Source of the DNA: Wenzhouxiangella sp. XN201 | Lineage (GTDB): Bacteria > Pseudomonadota > Gammaproteobacteria > Xanthomonadales > Wenzhouxiangellaceae | Assembly: GCF_011008905.1 (NCBI RefSeq) | Contig: NZ_JAAIVI010000017.1 | Location: 744,001-808,000, forward strand | Length of the DNA stretch: 64,000 nucleotides | Direction: 5' to 3' | In this document: one piece after another, positions 18,038 to 27,236 of the stretch | Numbering within the stretch: the first letter of the stretch is position 1 | Layout: each line of letters opens with the position of its first letter | Notes under the pieces: model-generated | Seen by the model: the letters and a program-made list of their open reading frames with translations, nothing else | Database searches by the model: none | Told to the model about the DNA's origin: nothing | Program-made: the position numbers and the translations under genes

Positions 18038-19849
18038 ATGCGTCGAGCCTACCAACGTGCCTTTTCGGGCCAGCGCCGGACGATCGCCCGCCAGGCCCTG
18101 CTTGCGGCTATGGTGCCGCTGATCGTGGCACTGGTAATCGCCCTGGCTGTTTACCAGCTGATGCGCGATCATGCCGAACTGTCCCGCCAGATCGAGCGTA
18201 CCAGTACGGGATTGACGCTCAGCCAGGAGATGCTGGTCAATGTGCTCGATGCCCAGACCGGCGTGCGCGGATTCATCATCACCGGGGACGAGGCCTTTCT
18301 GGCCCCGTATCGTGAAGCGCTCGATGCCCAGGCGGAGACGACCGCGGAGGCCCGGCAGGCCTGGTCTCCCGGCTCGCGCGAACGGGAGTTGTTCGACCGT
18401 TTCGCCGCCCAGTTCGCGGTGTATCGCCGGGAGCTTGCCGAGCCGATGATTGCACTCGAACGCCAGGTACTCGCCGGTGGCCGGGACAGCCAGAGGGTGC
18501 GGGAAGACCTGGAGGTACTCGTCGCGAGCGGGCGAGACAAGGCTCAGGTCGATGATATGAAACGGATCGCGCGAGATCTGATCGAACTGATCCGGGCTCG
18601 CGTCGACGCACATATCGCCCAGGCCGGTGCGCACCAACGCAATGCCCAGATCGTGAGCATTGCGGGTGCCCCGCTGGCGGTAGTACTCGGCATGTTTCTG
18701 GTCGGCGCACTGGTGCGCCGGATTCGCGGTGGTCTCAATGTGCTCTCTGAAGCTGCCGAGAGGGTGGCGCAAGGCGACTTTTCCCATCGGGTCGAGCTGG
18801 AAGACAGCCGGGAGTTCGCGCAGCTTGCCAACGGCTTCAACCAAATGGCCGCGCGCCTGGAGGAACGCAAGCGCCATTCCGACCTGCTCGACCGGCTCAC
18901 GCGCAGCCTGCAGGATTGCCAGACCTCGGACGAATCCTTCGCGGTTGCCGAAGGCTACGTCTCGAAGCTGCTGTCGGGTACGGCCGGTGCACTCAGCTTG
19001 TACCGGGCTTCACGCGACCAGCTCGCCGCCGCCTTCGCCTGGCCGCCGGAAACAGCGGCCAAACCCCACGATCAGATGTTCGAGCCCGGGGAGTGCCGGT
19101 CTCTGCGTACCGGCTACAAGTACCACTTCCGCAGTGCCGACGGCGATCCACCCTGCCGCCACTTCCCCGTGTCTTCGGCGCCCGAGGGGCTGTGCATTCC
19201 CATGATGGATCGCGGCGAGGTCATCGGCGTGCTCAGCCTCACGCCGCTCGACGGTCCCGGACTTGACCAGGAGACGCGGCACATCGCGGCGGTGCTGGCT
19301 GAAACACTCGCGCTCAATGTCGGCAATCTGCGGCTGCGAGATTCCCTGCGCGACCAGTCGATCCGCGATCCGTTGACGGGCCTTTACAACCGCCGTTTTC
19401 TCGATGAAAACCTCGGCCGCGAGATATCGCGCAGCCGGCGTACCGGCAATCCCCTTTCGGTCATCGTTCTGGATGTCGATCACTTCAAGCAGTTCAACGA
19501 TTCGCTCGGCCACGATGCCGGTGACGCCGTGCTGATCGACCTGGCCAGGCTGCTGGCCGAACAGGCCCGGGACATGGACCTGCCGTGCCGGCTGGGCGGA
19601 GAAGAGTTCCTGATCGTGCTGCCACGCGCGTCGGTCGAGCAGGCCATGCTGGCGGCCGAACGCCTGCGCAAGGCGGTCTCGGATATGGATGTCGAGTATC
19701 GTGGGCAACCCCTTCACGGCGTGACTGTTTCACTCGGTGTTGCCAGTTACCCCGATCACGGCGACGAGGCCGAGAGTCTGATCAAGGCAGCCGACCAGGC
19801 GCTCTATCGCGCCAAGCGCGCCGGTCGCGACCGGGTCGAGCGGGCCTGA
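18038..19849 (+). CDS. Membrane diguanylate cyclase (CHASE3-HAMP-GAF-GGDEF)
   Basis: About 603 residues. Reading from the N-terminus: a membrane helix, a periplasmic helical sensor resembling CHASE3 (LDAQTGVRGFIITGDEAFL), a second helix (IAGAPLAVVLGMFLVGALV), HAMP, a GAF-like domain, and a GGDEF domain with active site GGEEF. The inhibitory I-site RDMD sits exactly five residues before it. It should make cyclic-di-GMP at the inner membrane with product inhibition. ATG 18038 is preferred; in-frame codons back to 17933 are possible. It forms a tandem with the next GGDEF gene. Confidence 0.9.
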   Translation: MRRAYQRAFSGQRRTIARQALLAAMVPLIVALVIALAVYQLMRDHAELSRQIERTSTGLTLSQEMLVNVLDAQTGVRGFIITGDEAFLAPYREALDAQAETTAEARQAWSPGSRERELFDRFAAQFAVYRRELAEPMIALERQVLAGGRDSQRVREDLEVLVASGRDKAQVDDMKRIARDLIELIRARVDAHIAQAGAHQRNAQIVSIAGAPLAVVLGMFLVGALVRRIRGGLNVLSEAAERVAQGDFSHRVELEDSREFAQLANGFNQMAARLEERKRHSDLLDRLTRSLQDCQTSDESFAVAEGYVSKLLSGTAGALSLYRASRDQLAAAFAWPPETAAKPHDQMFEPGECRSLRTGYKYHFRSADGDPPCRHFPVSSAPEGLCIPMMDRGEVIGVLSLTPLDGPGLDQETRHIAAVLAETLALNVGNLRLRDSLRDQSIRDPLTGLYNRRFLDENLGREISRSRRTGNPLSVIVLDVDHFKQFNDSLGHDAGDAVLIDLARLLAEQARDMDLPCRLGGEEFLIVLPRASVEQAMLAAERLRKAVSDMDVEYRGQPLHGVTVSLGVASYPDHGDEAESLIKAADQALYRAKRAGRDRVERA

Positions 19850-19955
19850 CAAGGAAGGGGTTGCTGTCTGCCCACGGGGTCTGAGCGGGTTTCCGACCCG
19901 ATCGAGTCGCGCTATTGTAGGAGGGGATTGGTGATGCCGAGCGGGAACGAGCGAC

Positions 19956-21131
19956 GTGATTGAGCTGCTGCTGCTGGATGTCCGCACGTTGGCTTTCGCC
20001 TCCAGCGTCAGTGGCTTTCTGATGGCCGCCACCATGATCGGAATCTACCTGGCCGGCATGCGCTCGCGGGTGCTGATTGACTGGGCCATCGCCGGCCTGG
20101 GCTTTGGCCTGGGTTACCTGCTCGGCCACATCCTGCAGACCCTCGAGGTGCCGGTAGCGACCTGGATCGCCGCGTCGCTGGCCAATTCGCTGATCGGATT
20201 CGGCCACGGCATGGTGCTGGTCGGTATTCAGCGCTACCTGGGCTACCGGACCTGGTTCTGGCCGGTGCTGGCCATGGTCATGGTGATTTGTGCGTCCGTG
20301 TTCGTGTCGGCTGAACTGCGCGAGAGCCTGCGCTGGCGGATCATCGTGCAATCCGGTTTCTACGTCGCGCTGGGCCTGTATGCCGGCGCCTTGCTGTGGC
20401 GGGCACGCCGACCGGGCATGCGGCGCTTTCATCGTATTGCCGCGACCGTCATCATGGTCTACGCCGTGTTACTGGCCCTGCGTTTCGGTTATGCCCTGAT
20501 CAGCCCGGCCCTGACAACGTCGTTCGTCGGCGACCCGTTCCAGATCGGCATTTTCGTCGTCTCGATGATCTACGGCTATGCGCTGACCATGGCGCTTGTA
20601 CTGGTGCTGTTCCGTGAAAAGCAGGTGGAACTGTCCGACCTGGCCGAACAGGATCCACTGACCGGTCTCTACAACCGTCTGTCACTCGACAGCATCGCCG
20701 AGCGGGAACTGCAGCGCGCGATCGAGCGTGATGTGCCGCTCTCGCTCATCCTCATCGACCTGGACCACTTCAAGGACGTTAACGACCGCTTCGGCCACCA
20801 GGCGGGGGATCGGGCACTGTGTCGCGCCGCGGACCTGATCAATGGCGTCATTCGGGACAGCGACATTGCTTTCCGTTTCGGCGGGGAGGAATTTCTGGTG
20901 TTGCTACCCGGCGCCGAACGTCAGCAGGCCGCGCAAGTGGCCGATCGACTGCGCTCGAAAATGCGGCGAACCGATTTCAGGATCGACGATCAGCCGGTCG
21001 ATCTGCGTGCCAGCTTCGGCGTAGTGGAATGCCGGCCGGGGCAGATGTGTTGGGAGGACTGCGTTGCTATCGCCGATCAGGCGCTGTACCGGGCCAAGAG
21101 CGCTGGTCGAGACCGGGTCGAACTGGCCTGA
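19956..21131 (+). CDS. Membrane diguanylate cyclase (multi-TM sensor plus GGDEF)
   Basis: This 391-residue protein has roughly six or seven membrane helices in the first 220 residues and a C-terminal GGDEF domain. The active site is GGEEF, and the I-site RDSD is five residues before it, so an active, product-inhibited cyclase is expected. The start is a GTG at 19956. It follows the first cyclase by 106 bp and converges head-on with amgK, leaving only one base between stops. The signal sensed by the membrane part is unknown. Confidence 0.9.
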   Translation: MIELLLLDVRTLAFASSVSGFLMAATMIGIYLAGMRSRVLIDWAIAGLGFGLGYLLGHILQTLEVPVATWIAASLANSLIGFGHGMVLVGIQRYLGYRTWFWPVLAMVMVICASVFVSAELRESLRWRIIVQSGFYVALGLYAGALLWRARRPGMRRFHRIAATVIMVYAVLLALRFGYALISPALTTSFVGDPFQIGIFVVSMIYGYALTMALVLVLFREKQVELSDLAEQDPLTGLYNRLSLDSIAERELQRAIERDVPLSLILIDLDHFKDVNDRFGHQAGDRALCRAADLINGVIRDSDIAFRFGGEEFLVLLPGAERQQAAQVADRLRSKMRRTDFRIDDQPVDLRASFGVVECRPGQMCWEDCVAIADQALYRAKSAGRDRVELA

Positions 21132-21132
21132 C

Positions 21133-22119
21133 TCAGGCCGACCGGTTGCGCCAGGCGGCCAGCAAACGACGCAGGTCGCCCAGTTCCGGATTGCGATCGA
21201 TGGCCTGGTCCAGATAGGCGAAAAAGCGCGGGGCGTCCTCCAGGTATCTCGGCTTGCCGTCGCGATAACGGATGCGCGCGAAGATACCGATGACCTTGAG
21301 ATGGCGCTGCACCCCCATGAAGTCGCAGGTTCGGCGCCAGAGATCGGCGTCTTCCGGGACCGGCAGTCCGGCCTCCAGTGCCTTGTTGCGATAGTGCTCC
21401 AGCCAGCCGTCGACCTGTTCGGGTGGCCAGCTCAGGAAGGCATCGCGGAAGAGGCAGACCGGGTCGTAGCTGATCGGACCGCGGACGGCGTCCTGGAAGT
21501 CGATGATGCCGGGATTGGGCTCGGCGACCATCAGGTTGCGCGGCATGAAGTCGCGATGGCAGAAGACCTGCGGCTGATCCAGCGCCCAGCGGATCAGCGT
21601 GGCGCAGACCAGGTCCCAGGCATCCAGTTCGCCGTCGGTCGGATCGACCTGCCAGTGACGGGCGAGGAACCAGTCGGGGAACAGCGCCAGTTCCCGCATC
21701 AGAAGCGCCGGGTCGTAGTCCGGCAAGCCTTGGGGGTCGGCGCCGCGCTGGAAGCGGAGCATGGCGTCCAGGGCATCGCCGAACAGGGCGTCGGCATTGT
21801 TGGCGTCGAGCACTTGGTGATAGGGGCGGCATCCGAGGTCTTCGAGGAGCATCAGGCCCCGCTCGGTGTCATGGGCGAGTACTTCCGGGACATGAACGCC
21901 GCTGCGCCTCAGGCGAGCGGCCACGTCGGCAAAACGGTCGGTATCTTCATGCTCGGGCGGCGCGTCCATGACGATGTGGCAAGCATCGCCGCGGCGCAGG
22001 CGGAAATAGCGGCGAAAGCTGGCGTCGCTGGAAACGGATTCGGCGTCGAAGTGCTTCCAGCCGAGCTGCGCAGCCGCCCAACTTTGCGCCAGTTCGCGTC
22101 GATCGTCGGTGGTGCTCAC
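21133..22119 (-). CDS. amgK: N-acetylmuramate/N-acetylglucosamine kinase (AmgK-like phosphotransferase)
   Basis: This 328-residue aminoglycoside-phosphotransferase fold kinase has the catalytic loop CHRDFMPRNLMV (HxDxxxxN) and metal loop GIIDFQDA. AmgK phosphorylates MurNAc at the anomeric position for MurU. The GTG at 22119 is chosen because it overlaps the TGA of the upstream gene (GTGA), giving tight coupling. An ATG at 22182 would add 21 residues inside that gene. With murU nearby, a role in peptidoglycan recycling is likely. Confidence 0.87.
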   Translation of the reverse strand: MSTTDDRRELAQSWAAAQLGWKHFDAESVSSDASFRRYFRLRRGDACHIVMDAPPEHEDTDRFADVAARLRRSGVHVPEVLAHDTERGLMLLEDLGCRPYHQVLDANNADALFGDALDAMLRFQRGADPQGLPDYDPALLMRELALFPDWFLARHWQVDPTDGELDAWDLVCATLIRWALDQPQVFCHRDFMPRNLMVAEPNPGIIDFQDAVRGPISYDPVCLFRDAFLSWPPEQVDGWLEHYRNKALEAGLPVPEDADLWRRTCDFMGVQRHLKVIGIFARIRYRDGKPRYLEDAPRFFAYLDQAIDRNPELGDLRRLLAAWRNRSA

Positions 22120-23945
22120 TGTGTGGAATCCAGCAGGTCGGCCAGGTTGAGTGACTGGCAGGACTGCCAGGCCCGACGCCAATGCGGAAGACTGGCGGCA
22201 TAGCTCTCGAGAAATGCCGGCAGGCTGGCCGCCAGGTGGTTCAATCGTTCCTCGTCCTGGTCAGTGATGCTTCGCTGCGCCTTGAGCGATCGAGCGAAAT
22301 CGCGGTCAAGCCAGGGCGGCGGCTTGAGCGATTGCCGCGTTTTTCCGATCCGCTCGATCAGGTCGGCCCGGGTTTCCAGCAACTCGCGCTTGAGCCGCCA
22401 GTCGAGATCGTCGCAGCGGGCGAGATCACGCAACGCGGCGGTGAGCAGATCGGCACGCCGCTCCGGATCACGCGAGCGGCTGGTCTGGGCGAGTTGCTCG
22501 ATCTGCCGCGCCAGGAAGCCGCCGCGTTCGACATTGCGCGGCCGCTCGATGTCCGCTGTCTCCCAGCGACGCGGTTCGGGGCGCAGGTGGAACAGCATGT
22601 GCGGCAGGCCGACTTGCAGCGAACCGGGATGCAAAAAGTCGATCAGGGCTCCGAACAGCAGATCCTCGTTGGCACCTCGCGCCTGGGTCGGCAACAGCAG
22701 GGCGCGGTTGTCGATGCCGGTCAGCGTGGTGGTCATCAGCGCGTAGGCCGTCGTGGCCAGGGGCCGGTCGGCACAGCGGGCGAGCCGGCGCTGGCCGATC
22801 AGTTCCCGGTAGCGGGACTCGCTTTCGCACAGTGGCTGCAGATACACCGGATCCTCGGCCAGAAGCCAGAGGATGCTGCCGGTGCCGGGGTCACCCAGGG
22901 TGCCGCTGCTGGTCATGCGAACCCGGGTTTCGCCCGAGAGTTCGTGCAGGAGCTGCGGGTCCAGATCCTCAAGCAGTCCGCGCTGGTCGGATTGACCGAG
23001 CGCGGCGAGGTCCCCACCGGTAGCGCCGAGCAGCTCGTCGTGACAGCTCAGCGGGTGGCGCCCGAGCGCCTGATAGTGATCACCGGGCAGTGTCCAGTCG
23101 GGCTCGGGAAAGTGAATGCGTGCCGACTGGCTACAACGAAACGCCGGCGTGTTTGCGACGTTCGGCAGTTCGAAGGCGTCGAAACTCGCATCATCATCCA
23201 TGATGGCGATGCGCGAACCGGCCCCCAACAGCAAGGCCAGATTGAGGCTGGCGCCGTAGCTCGGGGCCGGATCATCGGGGTCGCCCTCAATCACCCAGTG
23301 CAGGCTTTCTGCCTCGACGCCGGATTGGGCTGCAATCGCTTCGATCAGGCGGCGGCGCTGATCGACATCGACCAGCCGCAATTTACCGTCCAGGCGGTCC
23401 TCGAAGTCGGAAATGACCGAGCGCGTTGCGGTGCGTTCATCGGCATCCCGGCTGTCGTCGAGCACCAGGCAATGCGACAGGCCGTCGGGCAAACTCCGTG
23501 CTGCCAGCGACTCGAGCAGGCGGCCCAGGGTGGCGGGCCGGCCGCAACTGCGGACGAACAGGATCTCGATTGGGCGTTGTGATTGTTTCGAGCGGCGATT
23601 GGCCAGGCGGGCAAGCACGTCGGATTCCGAATGCAGCAGATCCAGTTCGACCAGTTGGTCGAGGGAGCGGCGGATTTCAGCGGCGCGCGGTGGCGGCAGC
23701 TGCAGTGAACGCGCCACTTCCCGGGCGTGCTCATCGAGGGTCCGGAAGCGGCCGCACTGGCTCAGGACCTGCACCAGCGACAGCGGCAGTTCCCTGGCCT
23801 GTGCGGTGCCGCTGATCAGCAGGGAAACCGTTTGCTGATCGATCAAGCGCGCGTTGTAGGGTGGAGCCAGGTAGCGAGTCGAATCCTCGCTGGCTGCACC
23901 CCCGGAAGAGGCGGATACGGAAAAGCTGAAATCGTTACCGTTCAT
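22116..23945 (-). CDS. Glycosyltransferase-like protein of unknown function
   Basis: This 609-residue cytoplasmic protein has no signal or membrane segment. Residues about 25-110 look like a small winged-helix/PqqD-like domain (SLLISGTAQARELPLSLVQ). From about residue 125 a GT-A-like Rossmann start is seen (PIEILFVRSCGRPATLGRL, then LVLDDSRDADE). A DxD-like motif follows (IAIMDDDASFDAF) near residue 250. The C-terminal half is helical. Translational coupling to amgK suggests a role in cell-envelope sugar metabolism, but that is inference. I cannot name a known family. Confidence 0.7.
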   Translation of the reverse strand: MNGNDFSFSVSASSGGAASEDSTRYLAPPYNARLIDQQTVSLLISGTAQARELPLSLVQVLSQCGRFRTLDEHAREVARSLQLPPPRAAEIRRSLDQLVELDLLHSESDVLARLANRRSKQSQRPIEILFVRSCGRPATLGRLLESLAARSLPDGLSHCLVLDDSRDADERTATRSVISDFEDRLDGKLRLVDVDQRRRLIEAIAAQSGVEAESLHWVIEGDPDDPAPSYGASLNLALLLGAGSRIAIMDDDASFDAFELPNVANTPAFRCSQSARIHFPEPDWTLPGDHYQALGRHPLSCHDELLGATGGDLAALGQSDQRGLLEDLDPQLLHELSGETRVRMTSSGTLGDPGTGSILWLLAEDPVYLQPLCESESRYRELIGQRRLARCADRPLATTAYALMTTTLTGIDNRALLLPTQARGANEDLLFGALIDFLHPGSLQVGLPHMLFHLRPEPRRWETADIERPRNVERGGFLARQIEQLAQTSRSRDPERRADLLTAALRDLARCDDLDWRLKRELLETRADLIERIGKTRQSLKPPPWLDRDFARSLKAQRSITDQDEERLNHLAASLPAFLESYAASLPHWRRAWQSCQSLNLADLLDSTQ

Positions 23946-24029
23946 CGGGCCCCGTTGCCGGTGGGAAACGGCGTCAGTTTACCAGCGAATTCGAGCGTTT
24001 CATGCCCGGTAACGACAAGGGCGACGGCT

Positions 24030-24077
24030 AAACAATACCAATCTGGTCTTGTTTCGGCGCCGGCCGGCCCGCATAAT
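24030..24077 (+). promoter_or_regulatory. suf operon promoter with a palindromic operator
   Basis: A palindrome of two 11-bp arms with a 3-bp centre lies at 24030-24054: AAACAATACCA, ATC, TGGTCTTGTTT, with one mismatch. Its right arm contains a -35-like TTGTTT (24049-24054). Exactly 17 bp later is a -10-like CATAAT (24072-24077), 29 bp before the regulator ATG. An operator overlapping the -35 fits autorepression by the Rrf2-type regulator encoded just downstream. Confidence 0.6.
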
Positions 24078-24106
24078 GAACGGTACAGTTTTCGCGAGCG
24101 CAGGCC

Positions 24107-24571
24107 ATGCTTCGAATCAGCAAACTGACCGACTACGCCACGGTACTTCTGGCCGCGCTTGCGCGGGGTCCCGAAGAGTGCGTTCCCGCCAGTCGCCTGG
24201 CGGAATTGACGCATCTGGAGCCGCCGACGGTGGCAAAGGTGCTCAAGACCCTGGCGCGCGCTGGCCTGGTGACCTCGATTCGCGGCGTCAACGGCGGCTA
24301 CAGGCTGGCCGAGCCACCCGAGGACATCTCGGTGGCCGGCATCGTCAGCGCCATGGAAGGACCGATCGCCCTGACCGAGTGCGGGCTCGAGCCGGGGCTT
24401 TGCTCACACGAGTCCGACTGCAGCCTGCGGGGTAACTGGCAGATGATCGGTCAGGCCGTGGAGGCTGCGCTCGCCGGGCTGAGCCTGGCCGACCTGGCCG
24501 AACCCGCTTCGCGCCGTATCGCCATTCGTGCCGAAACCACGCTGCGTGAGTCGCAGAGAGAATTGTCATGA
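24107..24571 (+). CDS. Rrf2-family SUF operon regulator
   Basis: This 154-residue Rrf2-type transcription factor has an N-terminal winged helix ([18 protein letters not shown], then VNGGYRL of the wing). Three cysteines ([15 protein letters not shown]) are spaced to ligate an Fe-S cluster, as in IscR relatives. It corresponds to the SUF-system regulator type that heads suf operons. It would sense Fe-S status and control sufBCDSU. Its stop overlaps the sufB ATG by 4 bp. The palindrome at 24030-24054 is its likely target. Confidence 0.9.
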   Translation: MLRISKLTDYATVLLAALARGPEECVPASRLAELTHLEPPTVAKVLKTLARAGLVTSIRGVNGGYRLAEPPEDISVAGIVSAMEGPIALTECGLEPGLCSHESDCSLRGNWQMIGQAVEAALAGLSLADLAEPASRRIAIRAETTLRESQRELS

Positions 24572-26013
24572 GTCAGACTACCGAACAGGTCCAGCACTAC
24601 ATCCAGCAGCGCTACAAGGCCGGGTTCTATACCGATATCGAATCCGATCGCGTGCCGGCCGGCCTGAACGAAGACATCATCGCCATGATTTCGGCCAAGA
24701 AGAACGAGCCGGAATGGCTGCTGGAATGGCGCCTGAAGGCCTTTCACCAGTGGCAGAAGATGGTCGGCCCGAACTGGGCGCATCTGAAGCTGCCGCCGAT
24801 CGATTTCCAGAAGATTCACTATTATTCGGCGCCGAAACAAAAGGACCGGCCGAAGAGTCTCGACGAAGTGGATCCCAAGCTGCTCGAGACCTTCGACAAG
24901 CTGGGCGTGCCGCTGCACGAGCGCGAGCGCCTGGCCGGCGTGGCCGTCGATGCGGTGTTCGATTCGGTTTCACTCGGCACCACTTTCCAGAAGGAACTGA
25001 AGGAAGCCGGCGTCATCTTCTGCAGCTTCTCCGAGGCCGTGCAGGAGCACCCCGACCTGGTGCGCGAGTACCTGGGATCGGTCGTACCCCATACCGACAA
25101 TTACTTTGCCGCGCTCAACTCGGCGGTGTTCACCGACGGGTCCTTCGTCTACATCCCGAAGAACACGCGCTGCCCGATGGAGTTGTCGACCTACTTCCGG
25201 ATCAATGCCCGCGATACGGGGCAGTTCGAGCGCACGCTGATCATTGCCGAGCCGGGCAGCCATGTCAGCTACCTGGAAGGCTGCACCGCGCCCATGCGCG
25301 ACGAAAATCAGCTGCACGCCGCCGTGGTCGAACTGGTGGCCAAGGAAAAGGCCCATATCAAGTACTCGACCGTCCAGAACTGGTACCCGGGCGACGAGAA
25401 CGGCAAGGGCGGCATCTATAATTTCGTGACCAAACGTGGAGACTGCCGCGAGGACGACGCGCGCATCACCTGGACGCAGGTCGAGACCGGTTCGGCCATT
25501 ACCTGGAAGTACCCGTCCTGCATTCTCCGGGGTGACCGGTCCTCGGGCGAGTTTTACTCGGTGGCACTGACGCGCAACTACCAGCAGGCCGATACCGGCA
25601 CCAAGATGATCCATCTGGGCAAGAACACCACCAGCAAGATCATCGCCAAGGGCATCTCGGCCGGCCACAGCAACAACAGCTACCGCGGCCTGGTGCGCAT
25701 GGCCAAACGGGCCGAGAACGCGCGCAACTATACGCAGTGCGATTCCCTGCTGATCGGCAAACAGTGCGGGGCGCATACTTTCCCCTACATCGAATCTTTC
25801 AACCCGACCGCAAAGGTCGAGCACGAGGCGACCACCTCGCGCATTGGCGAAGATCAGCTTTTCTACTGCCGCTCGCGCGGTCTGAGTGAAGAAGACTCGG
25901 TTGCCCTGATCGTCGACGGCTTCTGCAAGGAAGTCTTCAAGGAGCTGCCGATGGAATTCGCGGTGGAAGCCAAGGCGTTACTCGAGATCAGCCTGGAAGG
26001 TGCGGTCGGCTGA
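24568..26013 (+). CDS. sufB: Fe-S cluster assembly scaffold SufB
   Basis: This 481-residue protein is the usual SufB size and is highly typical along its length ([69 protein letters not shown]). With SufC and SufD it forms the cytoplasmic scaffold on which clusters are built. The C-terminal beta-helix residues, including the conserved Cys in CDSLLIG, are present. Its stop now overlaps the start of an inserted gene (TGATG), so sufC is separated from it by 463 bp. Confidence 0.97.
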   Translation: MSQTTEQVQHYIQQRYKAGFYTDIESDRVPAGLNEDIIAMISAKKNEPEWLLEWRLKAFHQWQKMVGPNWAHLKLPPIDFQKIHYYSAPKQKDRPKSLDEVDPKLLETFDKLGVPLHERERLAGVAVDAVFDSVSLGTTFQKELKEAGVIFCSFSEAVQEHPDLVREYLGSVVPHTDNYFAALNSAVFTDGSFVYIPKNTRCPMELSTYFRINARDTGQFERTLIIAEPGSHVSYLEGCTAPMRDENQLHAAVVELVAKEKAHIKYSTVQNWYPGDENGKGGIYNFVTKRGDCREDDARITWTQVETGSAITWKYPSCILRGDRSSGEFYSVALTRNYQQADTGTKMIHLGKNTTSKIIAKGISAGHSNNSYRGLVRMAKRAENARNYTQCDSLLIGKQCGAHTFPYIESFNPTAKVEHEATTSRIGEDQLFYCRSRGLSEEDSVALIVDGFCKEVFKELPMEFAVEAKALLEISLEGAVG

Positions 26014-26435
26014 TGAATGAGATCGCGAAACCGCAGATTGCGCAGATTCGCGCAGATTATGAATCTGGAAATGATCCGGAGTCGTATGCGGTGATCGGTG
26101 CAGCCATGGAAGTGCATCGGGCCTTGGGTCCGGGTTTTCTGGAGGCTGTTTACCAAGACGCGCTCGAGATTGAAATGCGGCAACGCGAAATCGAATTCAC
26201 TCGGGAAAGCGTACTTCCCGTCACTTACAAGGGCACGCCCTTGAGAACAACTTACAAGGCGGACTTCCTCTGCTTTGACTCGATGATTGTCGAATTGAAG
26301 GCAGTCAGTCACCTGGATTCAGTCCATGAAGCCCAGGTGATCAATTATCTGAAAGCGACCGGTCTGGAGAAAGGACTGCTGTTGAATTTCAAGGCCCGGT
26401 CACTTCAGTACAAAAGATTCGTCAATCAAACTTAA
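26013..26435 (+). CDS. GxxExxY protein (PD-(D/E)xK-like) carried by an inverted-repeat element
   Basis: This 140-residue protein has the name-giving motif G41-x2-E44-x2-Y47 (GFLEAVY) preceded by [13 protein letters not shown]. The nuclease-like core D84 ... E94-L-K96 ([17 protein letters not shown]) matches PD-(D/E)xK superfamily 3. The C-terminus ([16 protein letters not shown]) is typical of the family. The gene starts in the sufB stop, and residues 6-15 are translated from the left arm of the element. Its biochemical role is unknown. It has no link to Fe-S assembly, so it is read as an insertion within the suf operon. Confidence 0.85.
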   Translation: MNEIAKPQIAQIRADYESGNDPESYAVIGAAMEVHRALGPGFLEAVYQDALEIEMRQREIEFTRESVLPVTYKGTPLRTTYKADFLCFDSMIVELKAVSHLDSVHEAQVINYLKATGLEKGLLLNFKARSLQYKRFVNQT

Positions 26436-26466
26436 ATCTGCGTAAATCTGCGAAATCTGCGGTTTC
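26027..26466. mobile_element. 440-bp inverted-repeat element (three CGCAGATT units per arm) carrying GxxExxY
   Basis: The left arm (26027-26060) begins GAAACCGCAGATT and has three CGCAGATT units separated by 1 and 2 bases. The right arm (26433-26466) is its inverted copy with the same unit spacing; the outer 13 bp (26454-26466) are perfect. Only the GxxExxY gene lies between. It separates sufB from sufC, which adjoin directly in most suf operons. No clear target duplication is seen. Calling it mobile is inference from architecture. Confidence 0.65.
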
Positions 26467-26476
26467 AAAAACTCTT

Positions 26477-27232
26477 ATGCTCAAAATATCAAATCTACAC
26501 GCCACCATCGACGGCAAGGAAATCCTCAAGGGCCTGGACCTCGAGATCGGCCCCGGTGAACTGCATGCCATCATGGGCCCCAACGGCTCGGGCAAGTCGA
26601 CGCTTGGCTATGTGCTGGCCGGCCATGACGGCTATGAAGTCACCGAGGGCTCGATCGAGTTCGAGGGTAAGGACATGGCTGACATGGAGCCGGAGGAGCG
26701 GGCCGCCGCCGGCCTGTTTCTGGCCTTCCAGTACCCGGTCGAGATTCCGGGCGTGAACAACGCCTACTTCCTGCGCTCGGCGCTGAATGCCCAGCGCAAG
26801 GCGCGCGGCGAGGAAGAAATGGACTCGATGAATTTCCTCAAGGCCGTTCGCGCTGCATTGGGTGACCTGAAGATGGACGATTCGCTGCTCAAGCGCGCCG
26901 TCAACGAAGGCTTTTCCGGTGGCGAAAAGAAGCGCAACGAGATCGTGCAGATGGCCATTCTGCAGCCCAAGCTGGCGGTGCTCGACGAAACCGACTCCGG
27001 GCTCGATATCGATGCGCTCAAGCTGGTGGCCGAAGGTATCAACCGGCTTCGGGACAACAAGCGTTCCTTCGTGGTGATCACCCACTACCAGCGTCTGCTC
27101 GAGCACCTCACGCCCGACCGCGTTCACGTGTTGTCCGGCGGTCGCATCGTCGAGTCCGGCGGCAAGGAACTGGCGCACCGGCTCGAGGCGGAAGGCTACG
27201 CGCATCTGGAAGCGGAAGCGACCGAGGCCTAG
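26477..27232 (+). CDS. sufC: Fe-S assembly ATPase SufC
   Basis: This 251-residue ABC-type ATPase has Walker A GPNGSGKST near residue 35, signature FSGGEKKRNE, and Walker B AVLDETDSGLD. It binds SufB and SufD and drives conformational change during cluster assembly. No convincing ribosome site precedes the ATG: the bases just upstream are the right arm of the inserted element, then CAAAAACTCTT. Translation may therefore depend on coupling from the GxxExxY gene or be weakened. Confidence 0.96.
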   Translation: MLKISNLHATIDGKEILKGLDLEIGPGELHAIMGPNGSGKSTLGYVLAGHDGYEVTEGSIEFEGKDMADMEPEERAAAGLFLAFQYPVEIPGVNNAYFLRSALNAQRKARGEEEMDSMNFLKAVRAALGDLKMDDSLLKRAVNEGFSGGEKKRNEIVQMAILQPKLAVLDETDSGLDIDALKLVAEGINRLRDNKRSFVVITHYQRLLEHLTPDRVHVLSGGRIVESGGKELAHRLEAEGYAHLEAEATEA

Positions 27233-27236
27233 TAGC

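Noticed and set aside
22182-23582. 466-codon open frame on the plus strand
   Set aside because: Antisense to the glycosyltransferase-like gene, with no domain and no ribosome site; the minus-strand gene is coupled to amgK.
26013-26435. Treating the GxxExxY gene as a new Fe-S assembly factor because of its operon position
   Set aside because: It has no cysteine-rich or assembly-related motif, and its borders are inverted repeats, so insertion explains the position better.
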